From NCBI GenBank assembly GCA_963725645.1, contig CAVRZD010000006.1:1240001-1304000 (forward strand): a stretch of DNA of 64,000 bases. Reading direction: 5' to 3'. The stretch is from JALYZC01 sp963725645 (GTDB lineage Bacteria > Actinomycetota > Thermoleophilia > Solirubrobacterales > Solirubrobacteraceae). Each line of letters starts with the position of its first letter. Position 1 is the first letter of the stretch. The position numbers were made by a program, and so were the translations under genes. Positions 1 through 9,102 of the stretch are shown one piece after another. The notes under the pieces are model-generated. The model searched no databases. It worked only from the letters and a program-made list of their open reading frames with translations, and was not told the DNA's origin.

Positions 1-157
1 CGCGCGCGGCGTCGAAGGTGGCCGCGTACGCGGTGAAGGCCGACTTCAGCGACGCGGCGGCCGAGACCTTCAGGTCGGGGGTGCCGCCGCCACCGCCGCC
101 GCAGCTCGTCAGCGCGAGCGCCGCGCCCAGCGCGGCGAGCGGCGCCCGCATCCTCAT
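1..157 (-). CDS. modA: ModA-like molybdate-binding lipoprotein, N-terminal part (runs off the window)
   Basis: Only the first 52 residues are visible; the frame continues leftwards out of the window. They form a lipoprotein signal (basic start, Ala/Leu core, lipobox ending in Cys19 followed by a Gly run) and then VSAAASLKSAF, which matches the first strand and helix of ModA proteins (VFAAASL.. type). ModA binds molybdate outside the membrane and hands it to a ModBC transporter, presumably encoded further left. Its ATG overlaps the TGA of the upstream HTH-TOBE gene (ATGA), so the two are probably translationally coupled. Neighbouring formate dehydrogenase genes give a user for the molybdenum. 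The family call rests on a short stretch. Confidence 0.75.
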   Translation of the reverse strand, partial: MRMRAPLAALGAALALTSCGGGGGGTPDLKVSAAASLKSAFTAYAATFDAAR

Positions 158-555
158 GCCCCGCGCTCCACCATCACCGAGGTCGCTTTGACCGTCGCGG
201 TCGCCGGGACCCCGGGCGCCAGCCCGAGCTCGCGCACCGCGTCCCGCGTGACCGCGGCGGTGATGCGGTGCGGCCCGGCCTCGATCTCGACCAGCGCCAT
301 CACGCCATCGGTCTCGACCGAGCGCACGACGCCGGGGAAGCGGTTGCGGGCGGACAGCGGCGCCCCGGCCGGCTTGCGCTGCGGCCGCTGTGCCAGGCGC
401 TCGACCTCGCGCCGCGATACGCGCCGGCGGTTGGCGCCGTCGCGCCGCGTGCGCACCTTGCCGGCGCGGTCCCAGCGGCGCAGCGTGTCGGCCGAGACGC
501 CGATCGCCCGCGCCGCCTCGCCGAGGCTGAGGTCGTCGGGCATCCGCATAAGCAT
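154..555 (-). CDS. MerR/excisionase-type HTH regulator with C-terminal TOBE (molybdate-binding) domain
   Basis: 133 residues. Residues about 8-55 are a MerR/excisionase-like helix-turn-helix (SLGEAARAIGVSADTLRRWD), and about 68-130 are a TOBE/Mop-type domain (NRFPGVVRSVETDGVMALVEIEAG), the fold that binds molybdate in ModE and ModC. The pair is expected to sense molybdate and control transport or molybdoenzyme genes. It is divergent from fdhD, with 67 bases between the starts, and overlaps modA by the ATGA junction, so it is well placed to control both sides. Three in-frame ATGs (codons 1, 3 and 5) make the exact start uncertain. The function is inferred from domains and neighbours. Confidence 0.85.
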   Translation of the reverse strand: MLMRMPDDLSLGEAARAIGVSADTLRRWDRAGKVRTRRDGANRRRVSRREVERLAQRPQRKPAGAPLSARNRFPGVVRSVETDGVMALVEIEAGPHRITAAVTRDAVRELGLAPGVPATATVKATSVMVERGA

Positions 556-610
556 TGCATAGGTAAACGATCGAGCGTCGGCCGTCAGGCGTCAGCCGGC
601 GTCATCGGGG

Positions 611-616
611 TAGCCT
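611..616 (+). promoter_or_regulatory. -10 box of fdhD (leaderless)
   Basis: TAGCCT ends 6 bases before the ATG at 623, so transcription should start at or next to the A of the start codon. No convincing -35 hexamer is visible. Confidence 0.5.
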
Positions 617-622
617 TGCTTC

Positions 623-1387
623 ATGGCCGTCTGGGTCGAGGGAATGCATGCGGTGGTCGAGCGCGACGGAGAGCGCGACGAGGTGGCGGTCGAGGAGCCG
701 CTGGAGATCCGGGTAGACGACGCGCCGCTCGCCGTCACGATGCGCACGCCCGGGCACGACGAGGAGCTGGCCGCCGGGTTCCTGTTCGGCGAGGGCCTGC
801 TCGACGGTCCGCCGCACTTCCGGGCCGATCCGGAGCTGGCGGCGAACCGCGTCGACGTAACCGGGCCGCTGCGCCGCGACCCCGGCACGCGGCGCTTCTA
901 CACCACGTCGTCGTGCGGCGTGTGCGGCAAGGGCGCACTCGAGGAGGTCGCGGTCGCCGCGCCGCCGGCGCCCGCCGGGCCGGTCGTGGCGCGCGAACTG
1001 CTGGCCGCGCTGCCCGGCCGCCTGCGCCAGCCCGAATTCGTCCGCACGGGCGGTCTCCACGCCACCGGGCTGTTCAACGCCGACGGTGAGCTGGCGATCG
1101 TGCGCGAAGACGTCGGCCGCCACAACGCGATGGACAAGGTCGTCGGCCGCGCGCTGCTCGACGGCCTCGTGCCCCTGGCGGAGCACCTGCTGTGCGTGTC
1201 CGGGCGGCTGTCCTTCGAGCTCGTCCAGAAGGCGGCCGTCGCCGGCGCGCCCGTGCTGGTCGGCGTCGGCGCGCCGACGTCGCTGGCGGTCGCGCTGGCC
1301 GCCGACCGCGGCCTCACCCTGGCCGGCTTCGCGCGCGCGGGACGGGTGAACGTGTACGCCGGACCCGAGCGCGTCGCCGCGGCGTGA
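623..1387 (+). CDS. fdhD: Formate dehydrogenase accessory sulfurtransferase FdhD
   Basis: 254 residues, normal family length. FdhD passes sulfur from a cysteine desulfurase to the bis-MGD cofactor of formate dehydrogenase and is needed for its activity. The signature CxxC is present as SSCGVCG (Cys98 and Cys101), followed by the conserved TGGLHATGLF and EDVGRHNAMDKVVG segments. The next gene starts at a GTG overlapping this stop codon (GTGA), so fdhD is the first gene of the formate dehydrogenase operon. Start chosen because the -10 box lies 6 bases upstream and the family alignment begins nearby. Confidence 0.96.
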   Translation: MAVWVEGMHAVVERDGERDEVAVEEPLEIRVDDAPLAVTMRTPGHDEELAAGFLFGEGLLDGPPHFRADPELAANRVDVTGPLRRDPGTRRFYTTSSCGVCGKGALEEVAVAAPPAPAGPVVARELLAALPGRLRQPEFVRTGGLHATGLFNADGELAIVREDVGRHNAMDKVVGRALLDGLVPLAEHLLCVSGRLSFELVQKAAVAGAPVLVGVGAPTSLAVALAADRGLTLAGFARAGRVNVYAGPERVAAA

Positions 1388-4300
1388 GCTGGCCGCTGCT
1401 GCGTCAGCTGACCGGCGGCGACGCCCTCGGGCTGGGCCGCGCGGCACGGTCCAAGCGGTCCGAGGGTCTGCGACCGCGCACGTCGACCGCGGACCGGGTG
1501 GTCCCGTCGGTCTGCCCGTACTGCGCCGTCGGCTGCGGCCAGCGCGTGTACGTGAAGGACGAGCGCATCGTCGGGATCGAGGGCGACCCCGACAGCCCGA
1601 TCTCCCGCGGGCGGCTGTGTCCCAAGGGGTCAGCAACCAAGCAACTCGTGACGAACCCGGGCCGGCTGAGCAAGGTCCGCTACCGCCCGCCGCACGGGAC
1701 GTCGTGGCGGGACCTGGACCTCGACGAGGCGATGGAGATGATCGCCGAGCGCGTGATCGCCACGCGCGCGCGGACGTGGGAGGACGCGGACGAGCGGGGC
1801 GCGGCCCTGAACCGGACGCGCGGGTTCGCGCACCTCGGCGGCGCGACCCTGGACAACGAGGAGAACTACCTGATCAAGAAGTCCTTCACCGCCATGGGGG
1901 CGGTGCAGATCGAGAACCAGGCGCGCATATGACACAGCTCGACCGTCCCCGGTCTGGGGACTTCGTTCGGGCGCGGCGGCGCCACCACGTTCCAGCAGGA
2001 CCTCCAGAACTCCGACTGCATCGTGATCATGGGGTCGAACATGGCCGAGTGCCACCCCGTCGGCTTCCAGTGGGTGGTCGAGGCGAGGCGCCGCGGCGCC
2101 AAGGTGATCCACGTCGACCCGCGCTTCACCCGCACGAGCGCGCTGGCCGACCTGCACGTCCCGCTGCGGGCCGGCAGCGACATCGCCTTCCTCGGCGGGA
2201 TCGTGAACTTCATCCTCCAGAACGGCCGGGAGTTCCGGGAGTACGTGCGCGCCTACACCAACGCGCGCACGATCGTGTCCGACGACTTCCGCGACACGGA
2301 GGACCTCGACGGCCTGTTCTCGGGCTACGACCCGGCGTCCGGCACCTACGCCGCGGACTCGTGGCGGTACAAGGGCGTGGACGTCGGGTCGGCCGCGGGC
2401 GAGACGGACCGGGGGCCGTCGCGGACCGGCGAGCGGGCCCACGGCGCTCACGGCGGTGCGCTCGAGCACGGTTCGCCGCCGGAGGAGGACGAGACCCTCG
2501 AGCACCAGCGCTGCGTCTTCCAGCTGCTCAAGCGCCACTACTCGCGCTACACGCCCGAGCTGGTGGAGCGCGTCTGCGGCGTCAGGCGCGAGACGTTCCT
2601 CGAGGTGGCCGAGGCGCTGTGTGAGAACTCCGGGCGCGAGCGGACCTCGGCGTTCTGCTACGCGGTCGGCTGGACGCAGCACACCGTCGGCGTCCAGTAC
2701 ATCCGTGCCGCGGCGATCGTCCAGCTGCTGCTCGGCAACATCGGCCGCCCGGGGGGAGGGATCCTGGCGCTGCGCGGCCACGCCTCGATCCAGGGCTCGA
2801 CCGACATCCCGACCCTGTACAACATCCTGCCGGGCTACCTGCCGATGCCCGGTCCCGGAACGACCCTGGACGACTACGTCGAGAGCAACACCGCGGCGGT
2901 CGGGTTCTGGGGGAACACGGGCAGCTACATCGTGTCGCTGCTGAAGGCCTGGTGGGGCGATGCGGCGACCGCCGAGAACGGGTTCTGCTTCGACCACCTG
3001 CCGCGGATCTCCGGCGATCACTCCCACTACCCGACGGTCGCCGACATGAACGACGGTCGCGTGGAGGGGTTCTTCGTGATGGGCGAGAACCCGGCGGTGG
3101 GGTCGGCGAACGGGCGGATGCAGCGGCTCGGGCTGGCCAAGCTCGACTGGCTCGTCGTGCGCGACTTCGTCGAGACCGAGACGGCCGCCTTCTGGCACGA
3201 GTCTCCGGAGCTCGAGACCGGCGAGCTGCGGACCGAGGACATCGCCACCGAGGTGTTCCTGCTCCCGGCCGCGACGCACACGGAGAAGGACGGCACGTTC
3301 ACGAACACCCAGCGCCTGCTCCAGTGGCACCACAAGGCGGTCGATCCGCCGGGCGACGCGCGCTCGGAGCTGTGGTTCATGCACCACCTCTTCCAGCGGG
3401 TGCGGGCGAAGCTCGCCGGGTCGACTGAGCCGCGCGACCGTGCGATCCTCGACCTCGCCTGGGACTACCCCGTCGAGGGGCCGCACGACGATCCCCGCGC
3501 CGAGGCCGTGCTGGCGGAGATCGGCGGGTTCGACGCCGAGGGCGCCAACCTCCCCGATTACCTCCCGCTCGCCGACGACGGCTCCACGCGCTGCGGCTGC
3601 TGGATCTACGCCGGCTGCTACGCCGACGGGGTCAACCAGACGGCCCGGCGGAAGGCCGGCCGCGAGCAGAGCTGGGTGGCGCCCGAGTGGGCCTGGGCCT
3701 GGCCGATGAACCGCCGCATCCTCTACAACCGGGCGTCGGCCGACCCCGAGGGCCGGCCGTGGTCGGAGCGCAAGCGCTACGTCTGGTGGGACGAGGACGC
3801 CGAACGCTGGACCGGGGAGGACGTCCCCGACTTCACGCCGGACCGGCGGCCCGACCACGTCCCGCCCGAGGGCGCCGCCGGACCCGACGCGATCCGCGGC
3901 GACCAGCCGTTCGTCATGCAGGCCGACGGCCGGGGGTGGCTCTACGCCCCCACCGGCCTGAAGGACGGCCCGTTCCCCGCCCACTACGAGCCGCACGAGT
4001 CGCCGTTCGACAATCCGCTGTACGGTCGCCGAGCCAACCCGGCGCGCCAGCGGCTCGATCACCGCGAGAACCCGTACAACCGCGCCGATGGGCGCTTTCC
4101 CTACGTCTTCACGACGTACCGCCTGACCGAGCACCACACGGCCGGCCAGATGTCGCGCACGCTGCCGTACCTGTCGGAGCTGATGCCGGAGTTCTTCTGC
4201 GAGGTCTCGCCCGCGCTGGCGGCGGAGCGCGGGCTGGAGCACGGCGACTGGGCGACGATCGTGACGGCGCGCGCCGCGGTCGAGGCGCGCGTGCTGGTGA

Positions 4301-4539
4301 CCGAGCGGATCCCGCCCCTGCGCGTCGGCGGGCGGGTGGTCCACCAGGTCGGCCTGCCCTACCACTGGGGCTCCGCCGGCTACGCGACCGGCGACGCCGC
4401 AAACGACCTGCTGGGCGTCGCCATGGATCCCAACGTCCACATCGGCGAGTACAAGGCCGCGACCTGCGACATCCGGCCCGGGCGCCGGCCCCGCGGCCCC
4501 GACGCCCGCCGGCTGGTCGAGGAGTACCGCGGTGCCTGA
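1384..4539 (+). CDS. fdhA: Formate dehydrogenase alpha subunit, selenocysteine-containing (TGA at 1930-1932 read as Sec)
   Basis: 1051 residues if the TGA at 1930-1932 is decoded as selenocysteine (residue 183). The frame is open on both sides, and the junction reads ENQARI-U-HSSTVPGLG, the active-site context of selenocysteine formate dehydrogenases. Residues about 44-85 hold the N-terminal 4Fe-4S cluster (CPYCAVGCG); the middle is the bis-MGD oxidoreductase domain (GSNMAECHPVGFQ); the molybdopterin-dinucleotide-binding domain lies at about 890-1030. The enzyme oxidises formate to CO2 and passes electrons to the beta subunit. No twin-arginine signal is visible, so a cytoplasmic active site is likely. 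The GTG start overlaps the fdhD stop. An ordinary ORF caller would split this into two genes. Confidence 0.95.
1933..1972 (+). promoter_or_regulatory. SECIS element for selenocysteine insertion in fdhA
   Basis: Twelve bases after the TGA codon comes a perfect 6-bp stem, GTCCCC (1945-1950) with GGGGAC (1956-1961), closing a GGTCT loop (1951-1955). The stem-loop position and the GGUCU apical loop match the E. coli fdhF/fdnG SECIS elements recognised by SelB. The outer stem pairing was not worked out. Confidence 0.88.
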
Positions 4540-5377
4540 CGTCTTCGAGCTCGAGACACACGCCTGGCCGGGTTCCTACGGCGAGGACGCCCAGCCCCGC
4601 GTCGGCTTCTTCACGGACACGAGCGTGTGCATCGGCTGCAAGGCCTGCGAGGTCGCGTGCAAGGAGTGGAACCACGTCCCCGAGGACGGCCTCGAGTTCA
4701 CCGGCGACTCCTACGACAACACCGGCGCGCTGGGCGCCGACACGTGGCGGCACGTCGCCTTCATCGAGCAGCCCACGCGCGTGGACGGCGTGCAGCCCGG
4801 CGGCGATGGCGGCATGCGCTGGCTGATGTCGAGCGACGTGTGCAAGCACTGCACGAGCGCAGCCTGCCTCGACGTGTGCCCGACGGGCGCGCTGTTCCGC
4901 ACCGAGTTCGGCACGGTCGTGATCCAGGAGGACGTCTGCAACGGCTGCGGCTACTGCGTCCCGGCGTGCCCGTTCGGCGTCATCGACCGGCGCGAGGGCG
5001 ACGGGCGCGCCTGGAAGTGCACGCTCTGCTATGACCGGCTCAAGGACGGCCAGGAGCCGGCCTGCGCGAAGGCCTGCCCGACCGACTCGATCCAGTTCGG
5101 CGTGCTCGACGACCTGCGGGAGCGCGCGCAGGGACGGCTGACGGAGCTGCGGTGCGCCGGCGTCGACGAGGCGCGGCTGTACGGCGAGGACCCCGCCGAC
5201 GGCGTCGGTGGCTTCGGGGCGTTCTTCCTGCTGCTCGACGAGCCCGAGACCTACGGGCTGCCGCCGGACCCGGTGGTCACCACGCGCGACCTGCCGGCGA
5301 TGTACCGGACGGCGGCGCTCGCCGCGGGCGCGGTGCTGGCCGGGGTCGCGGCCGCGTTCGCCGGAGGCCGCCGATGA
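4532..5377 (+). CDS. fdhB: Formate dehydrogenase beta subunit, 4Fe-4S ferredoxin type
   Basis: 281 residues. Four cysteine groups for 4Fe-4S clusters are visible: CIGCKACEVAC near residue 33, CKHCTSAACLDVCP, CNGCGYCVPACP and CTLCYDR..ACAKACP. This is the electron-transfer subunit that links the alpha subunit to the membrane. A hydrophobic segment near residues 257-275 (YRTAALAAGAVLAGVAAAFA) may anchor it, as in FdnH/FdoH. The GTG start lies 8 bases inside the alpha gene, and the gene ends in an ATGA junction with the NrfD gene. Confidence 0.94.
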   Translation: MPDVFELETHAWPGSYGEDAQPRVGFFTDTSVCIGCKACEVACKEWNHVPEDGLEFTGDSYDNTGALGADTWRHVAFIEQPTRVDGVQPGGDGGMRWLMSSDVCKHCTSAACLDVCPTGALFRTEFGTVVIQEDVCNGCGYCVPACPFGVIDRREGDGRAWKCTLCYDRLKDGQEPACAKACPTDSIQFGVLDDLRERAQGRLTELRCAGVDEARLYGEDPADGVGGFGAFFLLLDEPETYGLPPDPVVTTRDLPAMYRTAALAAGAVLAGVAAAFAGGRR

Positions 5378-6294
5378 GCCGCGGGCGCGGGGAGGCCGCC
5401 ATGGTGCCGCGCGCGGAGCCGGCCTCCTACTACGGCCGGCCGGTGATCAAGCCGCCGGTCTGGACCGCCGAGATCCCGTGGTACTTCTTCGCCGGGGGCC
5501 TCGCCGGCGCCGCGGCGCCGCTCGGCGTCGCCGCCGACCTGCTGGGGAACAGCGCCCTGGCGCGGCGGGCGTGGGCGCTGTCCCTGCTCGGCGTGGGCGC
5601 GAGCGTGCCCCTGCTCATCGCCGACCTGGGCCGGCCGGAGCGCTTCCTCAACATGCTGCGGATGCTCAAGGTCACCTCGCCGATGAGCCTGGGATCGTGG
5701 GTCCTCGCCGCCACCGGGCCGTGCGCCGCGGTCGGCGCGGCGCACGCCTGGTTTCGGTGGTTCCCGCGGCTGTCGGTGCCCGTGCGCGCGGGCGCGCTCT
5801 TCGTCGGGCCCACGCTCTCGACCTACACCGCCGTGCTCATCGCCAACACCGCCGTGCCGGTCTGGCACGAGGGCCGGCGTGAGCTTCCGTTCGTGTCCGC
5901 GGGCAGCGCGATGGCCAGCGCCGGCGCCGCGGCGGCCGCGCTCACCCCGCGTGCGTCGGCCGGCCCCGCCCGCCGGCTCCTCGCGGCCGGCGCCGCGCTG
6001 GAGCTGGCGGCCATGCAGGCGATGGAGCGCCGGCTCGGCGACCTGGCCGAGCCCTACCACCGCGGTCGGGCCGGCCGGTTCGCCCGCGCCGCCAGGACGC
6101 TCACCGTCGCGGGCGCCGCGCTCGTCGGGACGCGCGGCCGGCGCAGCCGCGCGGCCGCCGTCGCCGGAGGCGCCGGCGTCCTGGCCGGGGCCGCGTGCCA
6201 GCGCTGGGCGGTGTTCGAGGCGGGGAAGGCGTCGGCGGCCGATCCGCGGTACACGGTCGGCCCGCAGCGAGCGCGACTGACGACTGACGACTGA
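5374..6294 (+). CDS. nrfD: NrfD/PsrC-like membrane subunit of formate dehydrogenase
   Basis: 306 residues, mostly hydrophobic, with roughly eight membrane segments. The segments WYFFAGGLAGAAAPLGVAADL, LLIADLGRPERFLNMLRMLK and SPMSLGSWVLA are typical of NrfD/polysulfide-reductase membrane subunits. It should take electrons from the beta subunit and reduce menaquinone, taking the place of the cytochrome b gamma subunit (FdnI) of the E. coli enzyme. It overlaps fdhB by ATGA and is the last gene of the operon. Confidence 0.92.
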   Translation: MSRGRGEAAMVPRAEPASYYGRPVIKPPVWTAEIPWYFFAGGLAGAAAPLGVAADLLGNSALARRAWALSLLGVGASVPLLIADLGRPERFLNMLRMLKVTSPMSLGSWVLAATGPCAAVGAAHAWFRWFPRLSVPVRAGALFVGPTLSTYTAVLIANTAVPVWHEGRRELPFVSAGSAMASAGAAAAALTPRASAGPARRLLAAGAALELAAMQAMERRLGDLAEPYHRGRAGRFARAARTLTVAGAALVGTRGRRSRAAAVAGGAGVLAGAACQRWAVFEAGKASAADPRYTVGPQRARLTTDD

Positions 6295-6304
6295 CAACTT
6301 CCAC

Positions 6305-6310
6305 TACGGT
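6305..6310 (+). promoter_or_regulatory. -10 box of the FAD oxidoreductase gene
   Basis: TACGGT ends 8 bases before the ATG at 6319. It gives the gene its own promoter, separate from the formate dehydrogenase operon 24 bases upstream. Confidence 0.45.
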
Positions 6311-6318
6311 CCCGCGCC

Positions 6319-7914
6319 ATGACGGACGCAATCGTCATCGGCGCGGGCCCGAACGGCCTCGTGGGCGCCAACGTGCTCGCGGACGCGGGCTGGGACGTGC
6401 TCGTGCTCGAGGCCAACGACGAGGTCGGCGGGGCCGTGCGCTCCGGCGAGCTGGTCGAGCCGGGCTTCACCTCCGACCTCTTCTCCGCCTTCTACCCACT
6501 CGCCGTCGCGTCGCCCGCCATCCGGGCGCTGCGGCTGGAGGAGCACGGCCTGCGCTGGTGCCGCTCGGCGCTCGCCTGCGCGCACCCGACGCCCGGTGGC
6601 GCCCACGCGGCGATCGCGACCGACGACGTGGACGCCACCGCCGCGACCTGCGAGGCCTACGCGGCCGGCGATGGTGACGCATGGCGCGCGCTGTACGGCC
6701 GCTGGGAGGAGGTCGGGGACCGGCTCTTGGACGCGCTCCTGACCCCGTTCCCGCCGCTGCGCGCGGCCGGGCGGCTGGCCGCCCGGCTGGGCCCCTCGGG
6801 CATCCTGCCCTTCCTGCGCTTCGGCGTGCTCCCGGTGCGGCGGGTGGGCGAGGAGGAGTTCGGGGGCGAGGGCGGCCCGCTGCTGCTGGCCGGCAACGCG
6901 CTGCACGCCGACTTCCTGCCGGAGTCCACGGGCAGCGCCCTGTTCGGCTGGCTGCTCGCATCGCTGGCCCAGCAGGTGGGCTTCCCCGTGCCGGAGGGCG
7001 GCGCGGGGCGGCTCAGCGGCGCGATGGCGCGGCGCCTGGAGGCGCGCGGCGGGCGCATCGAGTGCGGCGCGCGGGTCGAGCGCGTGGTCGTGCGCGGCGG
7101 GCGCGCCGCGGCCGTGCGGACGGCGGACGGCCGCGAGCTGCCCGCCGCGCGCGCGGTGCTCGCCGACGTGGCGGCGCCCGCGCTGTTCCTCGGGCTGGTG
7201 GGCGAGGAGCAGCTTCCGGCCGGCCTGCTCGCCGGCCTGCGCCGGTTCCAGTGGGACAGCGGCACGGTGAAGGTCGACTGGACGCTGGACGGCCCGATCC
7301 CGTGGGAGGCCGAGCCGGTGGGGCAGGCCGGGACCGTGCACGTCGGGCAGGACATGGACGAGCTCAGCCGGCACGCGCTCTCGCTCGCGATCGGCGAGGT
7401 GCCCGACCGGCCGTTCCTCGTGCTCGGCCAGTACGCAGCCATCGACCCCACCCGCGCGCCGGAGGGCAAGGAGGTGGCGTGGGCCTACACGCACGTGCCT
7501 CAGCGGGTGCGCGCCGACGCCGGCGGCGAGGGCCTCACCGGCGCGTGGGACGAGCGCGAGTCCAACGCGTTCGCCGACCGCGTCGAGGCGCAGGTCGAGC
7601 GCTTCGCGCCGGGCTTCCGCGACCGCATCCGCGCCCGCCACGTCTTCGACCCGCCGAGGCTGCACGCGGCCAACGCGAACCTCGTCGGCGGCGCGCTCAA
7701 CGGCGGGACCGCCCAGATCCACCAGCAGCTCGTGTTCCGCCCGGCGTCTGGCCTCGGCCGGCCCGAGACGCCGATCGGAGGCCTGTACCTCGCCTCCGCC
7801 TCGGCCCATCCCGGCGGCGGCGTGCACGGCGCGTGCGGCGCCAACGCCGCGCGCGCCGCGCTGGCCTCCGCGCCCCGCCTGCGGCGGGCGCTGGCGGCGC
7901 GTCTCGCGCGGTAG
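6319..7914 (+). CDS. FAD-dependent oxidoreductase, phytoene-desaturase/PYROXD2-like
   Basis: 531 residues. The N-terminus is a Rossmann FAD-binding motif (IVIGAGPNGLVGANVLADAG, then VLEANDEVGGAVRS). The C-terminus has the second FAD-contact segment typical of the amine-oxidase/CrtI superfamily (GGLYLASASAHPGGGVHGACG). Length and pattern fit the NAD(P)/FAD proteins annotated as phytoene dehydrogenase-related. No carotenoid genes are nearby, so the substrate is unknown and a carotenoid role should not be assumed. No membrane segment is obvious. Confidence 0.85.
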   Translation: MTDAIVIGAGPNGLVGANVLADAGWDVLVLEANDEVGGAVRSGELVEPGFTSDLFSAFYPLAVASPAIRALRLEEHGLRWCRSALACAHPTPGGAHAAIATDDVDATAATCEAYAAGDGDAWRALYGRWEEVGDRLLDALLTPFPPLRAAGRLAARLGPSGILPFLRFGVLPVRRVGEEEFGGEGGPLLLAGNALHADFLPESTGSALFGWLLASLAQQVGFPVPEGGAGRLSGAMARRLEARGGRIECGARVERVVVRGGRAAAVRTADGRELPAARAVLADVAAPALFLGLVGEEQLPAGLLAGLRRFQWDSGTVKVDWTLDGPIPWEAEPVGQAGTVHVGQDMDELSRHALSLAIGEVPDRPFLVLGQYAAIDPTRAPEGKEVAWAYTHVPQRVRADAGGEGLTGAWDERESNAFADRVEAQVERFAPGFRDRIRARHVFDPPRLHAANANLVGGALNGGTAQIHQQLVFRPASGLGRPETPIGGLYLASASAHPGGGVHGACGANAARAALASAPRLRRALAARLAR

Positions 7915-7944
7915 GAAACGCCGACGGTGCTCGGCCGCCCGCTG

Positions 7945-9090
7945 CTAGCCGTCGACCTCGAGCCCGTCGGGCCCCACTCGCAGCGTGCGGCGCCCGGCGA
8001 GCAGCTCGAGCAGCTCGGCGCCCACGAGCTCGCGACGCCAGCCCTCGAGCACGCGCACCGGGGCCTCCTCGCCGCGCCGGGCGGCCTCGACCGCGCACAC
8101 GAGCTCGGCCTGCGTCGCGATCAGCTCGGCTCCGACGCCGGTCTGCAGCGAGGCCTGGCGGACGAGCGCCTGCGACAGCGCGACCAGCGGCGCGTCCTCG
8201 GGCGCGGTGCGCGGAGGCTCCGGCGGCGCCGGCGGAGGCTCGCGCTCGGCGCCGCGGGCGATCGCGTCGAGCAGCTCGCGAGAGCGGCGCTCGCGGGTCG
8301 CCACGGGGAGCCCACGGGCCTGCCCCAGCGCGTCCTGGCTCGAGGGCCGTCGGCGCGCCAGCTCGACCAGCACGTGGTCGGGGAGGACCGACGGGACGCT
8401 GCGGTCCAGCCGCGCGGCGGTCCGCTCGCGCCACTCCACGAGCTCGATGGCGACCGCGCGGTCGCGCGCGCGCATGCGGGCGACCTTCGGCAGCCGCGCG
8501 AAGATCGTCGCCGGATCGCGCTCGTCGCTGGACCGCGCGACCGCGCGGGACTCCTCGCGCGCCCAGTCGAGGCGACCCGCCTCCGCGAGCTGCTCCGTGA
8601 GCGCGTCGCCGAGGGCGAGCAGGTGAACGGCGTCGGCGCGGGCGTACTCGAGCTGCTGCTCGGTCAGCGGCCGGCGGTCCCAGTGCGTGAAGGCCTCGCC
8701 GCCCGCCGGCTCGGCGCCGAGCACCTTGCGTACGAGCGAGCCATAGCCCTCCTGCACGCCGTAGCCCAGGAAGCCCGCCGCGACCTGCGTGTCGAAGACG
8801 TTCTGGACGTCGGTCTCCCAAGTGCGCTTGAGGATGGCGACGTCCTGGCGGCCGGCGTGCACCACCACCTCGACCGCCGGGTCGGCCAGCGCTGCGGCGA
8901 GGGGCCCGGGGTCGATCTCGTCCTCGATCGGGTCGAGGATCTCGGTCCGGATGCCGCCGGGCGCGTCGGGGTCGGCGACCGCGAGCTGGGCCAGGCACAG
9001 CATCGCCCGGTAGCGGCGCTCGGACATGAACTCCGTATCGATGGCCAGACGGCCCGCCTCGGCCGCCCGCCGCGCGAGCTCGACGGTCAT
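7945..9090 (-). CDS. rnd: Ribonuclease D
   Basis: 381 residues. A DEDD-type 3'-5' exonuclease domain fills the N-terminal half: motif I has Asp18 and Glu20 (LAIDTEF), motif II is VHAGRQD, and motif III is YARADAVHLL with the Tyr of the DEDDy subclass. HRDC-like helical regions follow (around residues 205-285 and in the last 80 residues). RNase D trims tRNA and other stable RNA 3' ends. It is convergent with the preceding oxidoreductase, and a -10 box lies 6 bases before its ATG. Confidence 0.93.
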   Translation of the reverse strand: MTVELARRAAEAGRLAIDTEFMSERRYRAMLCLAQLAVADPDAPGGIRTEILDPIEDEIDPGPLAAALADPAVEVVVHAGRQDVAILKRTWETDVQNVFDTQVAAGFLGYGVQEGYGSLVRKVLGAEPAGGEAFTHWDRRPLTEQQLEYARADAVHLLALGDALTEQLAEAGRLDWAREESRAVARSSDERDPATIFARLPKVARMRARDRAVAIELVEWRERTAARLDRSVPSVLPDHVLVELARRRPSSQDALGQARGLPVATRERRSRELLDAIARGAEREPPPAPPEPPRTAPEDAPLVALSQALVRQASLQTGVGAELIATQAELVCAVEAARRGEEAPVRVLEGWRRELVGAELLELLAGRRTLRVGPDGLEVDG

Positions 9091-9096
9091 GCCGCG

Positions 9097-9102
9097 AATC
9101 TA
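9097..9102 (-). promoter_or_regulatory. -10 box of rnd (leaderless)
   Basis: On the minus strand TAGATT is followed by CGCGGC and then the ATG at 9090, a 6-base gap that places the transcription start at the start codon. Confidence 0.5.

Noticed and set aside
1930..1932. TGA in fdhA as a nonsense mutation or sequencing error
   Set aside because: The codon falls exactly at the known Cys/Sec site, the frame continues unchanged and a SECIS hairpin follows, so selenocysteine is the better reading.
1630..4440. A 936-codon open frame on the minus strand opposite the formate dehydrogenase alpha gene
   Set aside because: The plus strand codes a full, well-conserved enzyme there. The antisense translation is low-complexity Arg/Val/His-rich, typical of a shadow frame in GC-rich DNA.
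6319..7914. Carotenoid biosynthesis role for the FAD oxidoreductase
   Set aside because: There are no crtB, crtE or other carotenoid genes nearby, and the protein is closer in layout to the broad PYROXD2-like group.
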